Positions 17,798 through 24,673 of a DNA stretch of 63,185 bases are shown in pieces; the stretch's first letter is position 1, and each line of letters begins with the position of its first letter. The position numbers and the translations under genes were made by a program. Source of the stretch: Candidatus Omnitrophota bacterium (GTDB taxonomy: Bacteria; Omnitrophota; Gorgyraeia; Pluralincolimonadales; Pluralincolimonadaceae); assembly GCA_017992785.1 (NCBI GenBank), contig JAGONY010000003.1:1-63185 (forward strand), in the 5' to 3' direction. The notes under the pieces are model-generated. The model made no database searches, had not been told where the DNA came from, and saw only the letters and a list, made by a program, of their open reading frames with translations.

Positions 17798-18769
17798 TCA
17801 TTTCTTCGCCTGTTCGACAAGCTTACGGACTTCCTCTATCGAGGACGTCGGGCTCCCTACCTGCTTGCCTTTCCTGTCAAACACACGTATGTTCGGCACG
17901 GACCGTATGCCGTATTTCTCGCAGACCGGGGTTCCCCAGTTGACGATATCTATCTTCCTGAGCACGACGTCGGGGTCCGATTTCGCGAGCTCCTCCAATT
18001 TCGGCGCTATCGCCTTGCACGGCCCGCACCACTCAGCGTAGAAATCAATTATATTTATCCTGCCGGGCTCAAGCAGGAGGGCCAGGTCGACATCCGCGCC
18101 CCCCTTTGAGATGACAGCCATATCGGCGACGAGTTTTATGCCTTCGACGTTCTGCATGAATATCCTCTGGTCGGGGCCCGAATCGCTCTTCAACACGAGC
18201 ACGCCGTGCGAAAGATATGCCGGAGTTCCGGACAGCTTTCTATTGCCCTTAAGGCGGACCTCGGCTTTCTTGATGGCGGCGAACTCGAGCTTCTCCACCT
18301 GCATCATCTTATATTTTTTTTCGGCTCCTTCAGAGGCGGCGAACGTTACCGAGTTCTTGTCGATAGCGACGGCGTTGCCGTCTATCTTCTTGTTGCCGAA
18401 GAGCGTAAGCGTATCCGCGTCCGCGAAAGACGGCAGCAGCAATAAAAACAATACGATACACAGCGCCTTTTCAAGGGATAACAATACCTTTTTCAGTTCT
18501 TTCCCGTAGGCGTAACCGCCGATATCGCCGTCGGAGGCGACGATGCGGTGGCAGGGTATTATAAGAGGCCAGGGGTTGCGGTGGAGCGCCTGCGCTACGG
18601 CGCGTGTCGCTTTAGGATTCCCTATCTTTCCGGCGACCCAGGCGTATGTGCGCGTCTCGCCGGAGGGTATCTTCATTATGCATTCGTAGACGCTTATCTC
18701 GAACGCGGTGCATCCGTCAAACAGGGCGGACTTTTTTGCGGACTGTGCTTTTCCTTTTTTTTGTTTCAC
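17798..18769 (-). CDS. MGMT-like alkyltransferase domain fused through a membrane segment to thioredoxin
   Basis: One 323-aa reading frame with two unrelated parts. Residues 20-100 form the DNA-binding, active-site domain of O6-alkylguanine alkyltransferases, with PCHR at 72-75 and GGYAYG following. Residues 102-118 are a typical signal-peptide or membrane stretch (CIVLFLLLLPSFADA). A spacer domain and a thioredoxin fold with WCGPC at 247-251 follow (DFYAEWCGPCKAIAPKLEELA). As read, the repair domain would be cytoplasmic and the thioredoxin periplasmic. Alternatively, an ancestral stop was lost and the exported thioredoxin starts at an internal TTG. The start is GTG with a 53-bp overlap with uvrC. 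Confidence 0.85.
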   Translation of the reverse strand: MKQKKGKAQSAKKSALFDGCTAFEISVYECIMKIPSGETRTYAWVAGKIGNPKATRAVAQALHRNPWPLIIPCHRIVASDGDIGGYAYGKELKKVLLSLEKALCIVLFLLLLPSFADADTLTLFGNKKIDGNAVAIDKNSVTFAASEGAEKKYKMMQVEKLEFAAIKKAEVRLKGNRKLSGTPAYLSHGVLVLKSDSGPDQRIFMQNVEGIKLVADMAVISKGGADVDLALLLEPGRINIIDFYAEWCGPCKAIAPKLEELAKSDPDVVLRKIDIVNWGTPVCEKYGIRSVPNIRVFDRKGKQVGSPTSSIEEVRKLVEQAKK

Positions 18770-20006
18770 CTACAAGCGCCTTTCGCCTTAATATGTGGTG
18801 GTACCTTATCGCGAACCTGTGTGATTCGTCGCGGACCCTCTGGATAAGCTGCAACGCTTTCGATGAAGGCGGCAGCGTTATCGGCAGGGCCTTATCCAGA
18901 GTATATATGTGCTCAAACACTTTTGCAAGCCCTATCATGGGGATCTCCCCCAGTCCGAGCGCTTTCGTCTCGATCGCGGCCGAAGAGAGGTGCCCGCGCC
19001 CGCCGTCAATCAGTATGAGGTCCGGCAGCGCGTCACCGCGTTTCAGGACGCCGCTGTAACGCCGGCGGACTATCTCGCGCATCATGGCGTAGTCGTCCTG
19101 CCCCTGCACTTCTTTTATCCTGAACATCCTGTAATTAGCCTTGTCCGGGCGGCCGTCTTTGAACGAGACCATCGAGCCGCAGGCGTTCTCGCCCTTTATA
19201 TTCGAGATGTCGAACGCTTCTATGCGCCGCGGCAAAGACTGCAGGCCGAGGACCCCGGCAAGTTCGGAAAGGCCCTGCGCGCCCGATGCGCCCCCCGCCC
19301 TCTTATGGACCGCGGTGCTGAGGGCCTCTATCTGGTCGCGGGCCTCCGCCGCTTCCTCGAACCGTTTTTGGGAGGCGGATTCCCTCATCTTGGCGGCCAG
19401 CCGCCTGATGAGCTCGCCCTTCTTCCCCTCGATGAAGAGTATGGCCTCTTTTATCCTGCCGGCATAATCTTCTTTCGATATCTTCCCCTCGCACGGCGCC
19501 GAGCAGAGCCCGAGGTCGTCGTAGACGCACGCTTTCTTTGGCATTGAAGGGCACGTCCGGAACATGAATATCCGGCGTATCGCCCTGACCGCTTCGTGTA
19601 AAAGCGTCGCGTCGGTATAAGGCCCGAAATATATCGAGCCGTCGCTCTTCTTACCGCGCGCTACCATGATGCGCGGGAAGTCGTCGGACATTGTTATCTT
19701 GATAAGCGGGTATGTCTTGCTGTCGCGGAGTTCGACGTTGTATTTCGGCTGGTATTCCTTGATGAGGTTTGATTCGTAGAGCAGCGCCTCGGCTTCCGTC
19801 GCGGTCGTCACGAAATCTATGTCGCGTATCTTCGCGACGAGCGCCTCGATCCTCGGGCCGTGGCCTTTCGAGCGCTGGAAATATGAGCGGACCCTGTTGC
19901 GCAGCGAGGACGCCTTGCCTACGTACAGGACCTTCCCGTCGCCGTCCTTGAAGATATAGACGCCCGGCTGCAGCGGGAGGCCGCTTACTTTCTCCTTGAG
20001 ATCCAT
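18717..20006 (-). CDS. uvrC: UvrC-type excinuclease subunit, short form without C-terminal HhH
   Basis: A 429-aa nucleotide-excision-repair nuclease. It has an N-terminal GIY-YIG domain (GVYIFKDGDGKVLYVGKASSLRNRV), the Cys cluster near CPSMPKKACVYDDLGLCSAPC, a UVR motif (KRFEEAAEARDQIEAL), and the UvrC RNase-H-like endonuclease domain (FDISNIKGE, LILIDGGRGHL, RVRDESHRFAIRYH). It then stops in a basic tail. Usual UvrC is about 600 aa and ends in a tandem helix-hairpin-helix domain that is missing here. The 3' end overlaps the MGMT-thioredoxin gene by 53 bp and the 5' end overlaps murJ by 22 bp. Confidence 0.92.
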   Translation of the reverse strand: MDLKEKVSGLPLQPGVYIFKDGDGKVLYVGKASSLRNRVRSYFQRSKGHGPRIEALVAKIRDIDFVTTATEAEALLYESNLIKEYQPKYNVELRDSKTYPLIKITMSDDFPRIMVARGKKSDGSIYFGPYTDATLLHEAVRAIRRIFMFRTCPSMPKKACVYDDLGLCSAPCEGKISKEDYAGRIKEAILFIEGKKGELIRRLAAKMRESASQKRFEEAAEARDQIEALSTAVHKRAGGASGAQGLSELAGVLGLQSLPRRIEAFDISNIKGENACGSMVSFKDGRPDKANYRMFRIKEVQGQDDYAMMREIVRRRYSGVLKRGDALPDLILIDGGRGHLSSAAIETKALGLGEIPMIGLAKVFEHIYTLDKALPITLPPSSKALQLIQRVRDESHRFAIRYHHILRRKALVGETKKRKSTVRKKVRPV

Positions 20007-21532
20007 TTTACCGCACCCTTGAATTCTTCGACCTTTAGGACGACACAGGCGGCAAAAAACACCGCGATGCCGGCGGGGACCATCACCGCTACCTTCGCGA
20101 CGGGGCGCATTATCAAATTCGCGTCGAGAAGCAGCAATACGGCCGCCATGGCGGCGGAGGCCGCCAATACGCGCATGAATGAATCCACTACCGGCCCCGC
20201 TCCGAGATGCCCTATCTTCTTGCCGAGCATGGAAAATAGCATGAAGAAGTTCGCGATGCTCGCGAGGGATGTGGCCAGCGCGAGGCCCCCCACCTTCAAC
20301 GGGAACATCAACGCGACGTTCAGTATTATGTTTATCACGAGCGCGGCGGCCGCGGCCTTTACCGGTGTCTTCGTGTCCTTAAGCGAGTAGAACGCCGAGA
20401 CGAGTATCTTGACCCCGGCATAAGCGAAGAGGCCGATCGAGTAGAACAACAGCGCGTTCGCGGTTATCTGCGTCGAATAGCTGTCGAACGAGCCCCTTTC
20501 GAAGAGCGCGCGGACTATCGGGGAAGCAAGCACTATCAACCCGACGGATGAAGGCACCGTTATGAAAAATACCGAACGCAGCGAGAACGAGAGCGTCTGC
20601 TTGAACTGCTCGATATCTTCCTTTGCGGCGTGTTCCGACATTGTCGGCAGCATTGCCTGCGAGAAGGCCGTCCCGAATATCGCGAGCGGCAGCATCCAGA
20701 GGCGGTTCGAGTAATATATCGCTGCGATCGCCCCTTCGCCGACGATCGACGAGAGCGAAGCGAGTATCGTATTGACGAAGACGTTAACCTGGTAGATGCT
20801 CGCGCCCAACACGCGCGGGACGAGCAACCTGCCTACTTCCGAGGCGCCCGGATGCCTGAATTTGTCGAGCCGCGGGAACATGAGGCCCCTTGAAGCGAGC
20901 TGCGGAACCTGGACCAGCAGTTGGAGCACCCCTCCCGCGAGCACGCCCAACGCGAGGCCCATTACCGGCACCTGCATTACCGGGCAGAGCCATAACGCGG
21001 CCGCTATGAAAACGATGTTCCAGAGCGGCTGGCTGAACGCCGACGCCCCGAACAGCTTGAGCGAGTTCAGGATGCCGGTCGTGTAGGCGGTAAGCCCGAC
21101 AAGGAATATATAGGGGAACATCCAGCGTGTAAGCTCTACGGTAATGCGGAACTTCTCGGGGTCCCTGACGAAACCGGGCGCTATCAGCGCGACTATCGCC
21201 GGGGTAAAAACCATCCCGAGCGCCGTTATCGCGGCAAGGACGACTATCATCACGTTGAGCAGGGCCTGCGCGAGCCCCCAGAACTCCTCTTTGGTCTTCT
21301 TGACGGCGTAAGAGCTCAGGACCGGCACGAAAGCTGCGTTGGCGGCGCCCTCCCCGACGAGGTCGCGGAGCATGTTAGGTATCCTGAAAGCGACGACAAA
21401 CGCCTGCAGGGGCACCGAGGTGCCGAATACCGCGGCTATTATTATGTCCCGTACGAAGCCGAGCATGCGGCTCGCCGATATGCCGAGGCCGATGATCCCG
21501 GCCGATCTTGCCAGCGATTTATGAGTTGACAT
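19985..21532 (-). CDS. murJ: Lipid II flippase MurJ (MviN)
   Basis: A 515-aa polytopic membrane protein of the MOP superfamily with about 14 hydrophobic segments. It flips the peptidoglycan precursor lipid II across the inner membrane. Typical MviN blocks are the start RSAGIIGLGISASRMLGFVRDIIIA, AFRIPNMLRDLVGEGAANAAFVPV, and FFITVPSSVGLIVLASPIVRALFERGSFD, where the acidic and basic residues of the family occur. It is first in a minus-strand group with uvrC and is divergent from rpsT. Confidence 0.95.
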   Translation of the reverse strand: MSTHKSLARSAGIIGLGISASRMLGFVRDIIIAAVFGTSVPLQAFVVAFRIPNMLRDLVGEGAANAAFVPVLSSYAVKKTKEEFWGLAQALLNVMIVVLAAITALGMVFTPAIVALIAPGFVRDPEKFRITVELTRWMFPYIFLVGLTAYTTGILNSLKLFGASAFSQPLWNIVFIAAALWLCPVMQVPVMGLALGVLAGGVLQLLVQVPQLASRGLMFPRLDKFRHPGASEVGRLLVPRVLGASIYQVNVFVNTILASLSSIVGEGAIAAIYYSNRLWMLPLAIFGTAFSQAMLPTMSEHAAKEDIEQFKQTLSFSLRSVFFITVPSSVGLIVLASPIVRALFERGSFDSYSTQITANALLFYSIGLFAYAGVKILVSAFYSLKDTKTPVKAAAAALVINIILNVALMFPLKVGGLALATSLASIANFFMLFSMLGKKIGHLGAGPVVDSFMRVLAASAAMAAVLLLLDANLIMRPVAKVAVMVPAGIAVFFAACVVLKVEEFKGAVKWISRRK

Positions 21533-21554
21533 TTTATGCCTTATATGGTATTTT
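21526..21554 (+). promoter_or_regulatory. Promoter of rpsT
   Basis: TTGACA (21526-21531), a 17-nt spacer and TATTTT (21549-21554) lie upstream of the rpsT ribosome-binding site. The -35 box is perfect but sits inside the first codons of murJ on the other strand, so the divergent genes share their regulatory DNA. Confidence 0.55.
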
Positions 21555-21586
21555 TACATAACCGTAACTTGAAAGGAGAAACACAG

Positions 21587-21850
21587 TTGCCAAATCTACC
21601 AAATGCCGCAAAAAGAATACGCCAGGACAAGAAAAGGCGCGAAAGAAACGATAAAGTCGAGTCCGAAATAAGAAACCTCGCGAAGAAGTTCATGATGGCG
21701 CTTGCCGCCAAGAAGAACGACGAAGCGAAGAAACTCGGACTTTCTCTCGTATCGAAGCTCGACAGGGCCCGTTCCAGGGGCATCGTCCACAGGAACACCG
21801 TGTCGCGCAAGAAAGCCCGCATCCTATCCAAGATCGCTAAGATCAGATAG
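21587..21850 (+). CDS. rpsT: 30S ribosomal protein S20
   Basis: An 87-aa basic helical ribosomal protein that binds 16S rRNA. LPNLPNAAKRIRQDKKRRERN at the start and GIVHRNTVSRKKARI near the end are classic S20. TTG at 21587 is the start because AAAGGAG precedes it by eight bases; the upstream in-frame Met at 21536 would add a non-homologous extension. It is the only plus-strand gene among the housekeeping genes. Its last 27 bases overlap the 3' end of convergent holA. Confidence 0.96.
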   Translation: MPNLPNAAKRIRQDKKRRERNDKVESEIRNLAKKFMMALAAKKNDEAKKLGLSLVSKLDRARSRGIVHRNTVSRKKARILSKIAKIR

Positions 21851-22714
21851 CCGCACCACAAGAGATTCCAGGATAACCTTCTTATCGAGGTCCCTTGTCT
21901 TCACGTCGCGGTCCGCCTTCGAAAGGAAGGCGAAGCATTCTTTCAGCCAGGCGATAGCGCGCGGGGACCGGCCCATCGCCCTTGCCTTGCGCTTCAGCGC
22001 GGCGCCGATCGCCCCTATTACGCTCTCCGGCTTCGTGGAATCCCTTAACAGGCCCGATAACAGTAACAGCGCGCGGGACTTATTGCCGGCGCACATCGCG
22101 TCGGTCATCTGGAAGACGCTCTCTTCGAGAGACCTTCCTACGAGATTCTCGACGTCTCTCTTCTCTATTACTTTCCTGTCCCCGGTATAATTAGCGAGTT
22201 TTTCCACAGCCATCCGGACATATCCGATGTCGTTGCCGATCTTGCCGGTCAGCAGGCCTATCGAGTCATCGCTTATCTGTTTGCCGTAAAGCGACGCCCT
22301 CTCGCTTATATAGCGCCTTAGTTCCGCGCCTTCGGGGCTTGAGAAGTTCCTTACCTTGGCGTATCGCGACAGCCCCGACATGAAAGGGTCGCCCTCGGCC
22401 TCTTTGGGGCTCATATCCGCGGTAATGACGAGGACGGTGCTCTCGAACCCGTTTTTCGCGTATTCCGCGACGGGTTCTTTTGCTTCCTTCGGGAGCCGGT
22501 CGGCATTTTTTATGATAACGAAACGCTTGGGGCTCAGGAACGGCTGGGTATTTACCGCGTCCTGGAATCCCTGGGGATCGAACTGGTCTGAGTAGAATAC
22601 GGAAGAATTAAGGTCGGCGTCGCCGCCGGAGAGGGTTTGTTTCTTGAGTTCTTCGAGGGCTTCCCCTTTAAGGGCGTTCTCTCTTCCTAGAAAAAGATAT
22701 ACTAAACCGGGCAT
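21824..22714 (-). CDS. holA: DNA polymerase III delta subunit
   Basis: A 296-aa clamp-loader subunit that opens the beta clamp. It shows the delta-family pattern: YLFLGRENALKGEALEELKK at the start, QPFLSPKRFVIIKNADRLP, the helical middle domain GNDIGYVRMAVEKLANY, and SVFQMTDAMCAGNKSRALLLL of the C-terminal domain. It lies 9 bp after the lptE-like gene, a neighbour commonly found next to holA in diderms. The 3' end overlaps rpsT on the other strand. Confidence 0.92.
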   Translation of the reverse strand: MPGLVYLFLGRENALKGEALEELKKQTLSGGDADLNSSVFYSDQFDPQGFQDAVNTQPFLSPKRFVIIKNADRLPKEAKEPVAEYAKNGFESTVLVITADMSPKEAEGDPFMSGLSRYAKVRNFSSPEGAELRRYISERASLYGKQISDDSIGLLTGKIGNDIGYVRMAVEKLANYTGDRKVIEKRDVENLVGRSLEESVFQMTDAMCAGNKSRALLLLSGLLRDSTKPESVIGAIGAALKRKARAMGRSPRAIAWLKECFAFLSKADRDVKTRDLDKKVILESLVVRLSDLSDLG

Positions 22715-22723
22715 CTGAAGGCC

Positions 22724-23278
22724 CTACCAATCCTCAACGGTCCTTTCAACGATCCTGTCCGCCAAGTCCTCTACCGCCTCGTTTATCGCGGTTTCTTCCG
22801 ACTTGGCCTTCGGCCCGCTCAGCGCGTATTCCTTGAAACCAACGAATCCGTTCTCGGTCCAGGCCGTCTTGGCATTGGCCACGTCTTCAAGCGACAAGTT
22901 CACTATGATATTGGCCCTGTATTCCTCGACGTTCTCGCTGCGCTGGTCGTACCTGAGGGGTTGTTTGTCGTAATTTATCAAAGCGCCCGTAAGTATGAGG
23001 TCCGCCTGGTCCTCATCCGAGACCACCTTAAGATATCCGTCCACCATGAACCTGTTGATCACGGCGTTCGTGACCTTGACCTCCATGCCCGGGCGGTATA
23101 GACGATAGGGGTTCTTGTCGGAAAGGTCCGAGTTGATGTTAAGGTCTACCTTGTTCTCGAACGGCTTGATATATATCCTGGTCGCTTTGCTGTACGCGAG
23201 CGAGCGCGTCGAATAACCGCATCCGGCCACGGATACCGCGAGGATAAGCGCCGTTAACGCGAGGGATATCCTTTTCAT
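22724..23278 (-). CDS. lptE: LptE-like LPS-assembly lipoprotein
   Basis: A 184-aa lipoprotein with the lipobox VAGC (Cys about residue 20), then GYSTRSL, a common start of LptE/RlpB and related secretin-like lipoproteins. Residues 34-60 and 85-130 (IYIKPFENK, VTNAVINRFMVDGYLKVVSDEDQADLILTGAL) follow the pattern of bacterial LPS-assembly LptE proteins (DUF4136-like). LptE plugs the LptD barrel in the outer membrane. Position next to holA and a four-base overlap with the upstream BamD-like gene support an envelope role. Sequence conservation in this family is weak. Confidence 0.75.
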   Translation of the reverse strand: MKRISLALTALILAVSVAGCGYSTRSLAYSKATRIYIKPFENKVDLNINSDLSDKNPYRLYRPGMEVKVTNAVINRFMVDGYLKVVSDEDQADLILTGALINYDKQPLRYDQRSENVEEYRANIIVNLSLEDVANAKTAWTENGFVGFKEYALSGPKAKSEETAINEAVEDLADRIVERTVEDW

Positions 23279-24231
23279 TTTTTCTTCTTCTTTTCAATTA
23301 TGTTGAGCCGATCCTGAGCCTTCTTGGCGGTAGCCGTGTCGGGCAGGGTATCGATGATGCTCCTGTAGTATATCTCGGCCGACTTATACTGCCCCTGGCG
23401 CCAGTAGAAATCCGCGATATTATAATCGCTCAGCGCCTTCTTCTCCCTCAGCGACTGGCGCATCTTGTCGGCCTCGCCGGTCAGGTTAGATTCCGGGTGG
23501 CGCTTCGAAAAATCCTCTATCTCCTGCAGGGCCGAATCCGTCTCGGACTGGTCGTAGCTCGGTTTCAGCGACGCCTGCGAGGCGCATAGCCCCACCTGGA
23601 AGTTCGCCTCTTCCGCGAGCTCGCTCTCGGGATGCTCGTCGACGAGTTTCTGGAAAGTCAGCCGCGCCTGCTGGAAATCGCCGGCTTTCTTGTAGCATTC
23701 GCCCATCTTATACAACGCCTGGTCCGCGAACTTCCCGTATGGCGCGTTATCGATGACCTTCTGGTACATCTCTATCGCTCTGTATACCGACGGGAAGGTC
23801 GGTATGCCCCAAAGCCGGACTTTCTCGCCGAGGTAAAATTTGTTCGCGATCTCATACTGCAGCTCCATCATCTCGTCGAGCCGCTTCGAAAAAGGGTATG
23901 TCTCTATGGCCTTCTGGTAGGCGTTGAAGGCCTGCTCGTATTCCTCGAGGCCCTCGTAGGACTTGCCGGCGAAATACTGACCTTCGGCCGAGAGTTCCGC
24001 CTGCGGGTAATAGCGCACGAGCTTCTGGAATTCGTCCACGGCTTTCTTGTAATCCTTTGAATCGTAGAATTTCATCGCCCAGTCGAACTGTTCCTGCGGC
24101 GTGTCCTTGACGGCCCACTTCGGGTTTATCCAGGCGCCCGTCTGCGGGGTCCATATCCAGTAGGCATGGACGGACGGAGCTGCCGCAAGGACGGCCACGA
24201 CCGCTAATATGATAAAAAGATATCTTCTCAT
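23275..24231 (-). CDS. Exported TPR protein, BamD/YfiO-like
   Basis: A 318-aa exported protein: signal peptide at residues 1-22 (ending SVHAY), then tandem TPR-type repeats (WAMKFYDSKDYKKAVDEFQKLVRYYP, YEQAFNAYQKAIETYP, PYGKFADQALYKMGECYKKAGDFQQARLTF cut into repeats). This resembles BamD/YfiO and YbgF. Unlike BamD of Proteobacteria it has no lipobox cysteine at the signal-peptide end, so it may be a soluble periplasmic protein. It likely contributes to outer-membrane assembly alongside the LptE-like gene it overlaps. Confidence 0.75.
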   Translation of the reverse strand: MRRYLFIILAVVAVLAAAPSVHAYWIWTPQTGAWINPKWAVKDTPQEQFDWAMKFYDSKDYKKAVDEFQKLVRYYPQAELSAEGQYFAGKSYEGLEEYEQAFNAYQKAIETYPFSKRLDEMMELQYEIANKFYLGEKVRLWGIPTFPSVYRAIEMYQKVIDNAPYGKFADQALYKMGECYKKAGDFQQARLTFQKLVDEHPESELAEEANFQVGLCASQASLKPSYDQSETDSALQEIEDFSKRHPESNLTGEADKMRQSLREKKALSDYNIADFYWRQGQYKSAEIYYRSIIDTLPDTATAKKAQDRLNIIEKKKKK

Positions 24232-24261
24232 AGACGTTTCGCTTTCCGGGTTATAGAGGGT

Positions 24262-24624
24262 TTACTGCCTGAGGACGGACCTTTCGACAAAATCAAATAT
24301 GCTGCGCCTGTCTTCGTCCGGCATATCGACAAATTCAACCCCGACTTCATACTGCTCTCCGTAAGGGCGCTTGCGGACCCATGCCACTTTCGAGACCACC
24401 CTGACGGGTTTCGTCGTGGAGGGCACCGCTATATCGAGGACGAGCCTCGTAAATACGGAGATGAACTCATTTACGAGCATCCTAACGCCGCCCGTGGAGA
24501 TATCCCTGGAGATGGCGCTTATGACGGAACCGTTGGCCTGGCGTATTCCCCTGTACTGGACCGACATGGCCGTGTTGATCCGCTCGAACTGCCTTCTTTC
24601 AGGGAAATCTGACTTAGATTGCAT
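24262..24624 (-). CDS. PilZ domain protein
   Basis: A 120-aa single-domain protein with the c-di-GMP binding motifs of PilZ: RRQFERI near residues 9-15 and DISTGG near 41-46, followed by VGVEFVDMPDEDRR. The Met at 24624 is preceded by AGGGGG seven bases upstream and is preferred over an upstream in-frame Met at 24714, which would overlap comEC. PilZ proteins relay the second messenger to motility, pilus or exopolysaccharide machinery; the target here is unknown. Confidence 0.88.
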   Translation of the reverse strand: MQSKSDFPERRQFERINTAMSVQYRGIRQANGSVISAISRDISTGGVRMLVNEFISVFTRLVLDIAVPSTTKPVRVVSKVAWVRKRPYGEQYEVGVEFVDMPDEDRRSIFDFVERSVLRQ

Positions 24625-24673
24625 AGAGCGCCCCCTAATAATAGATGATTTTATACCCCGGAAGCACCTTTTG

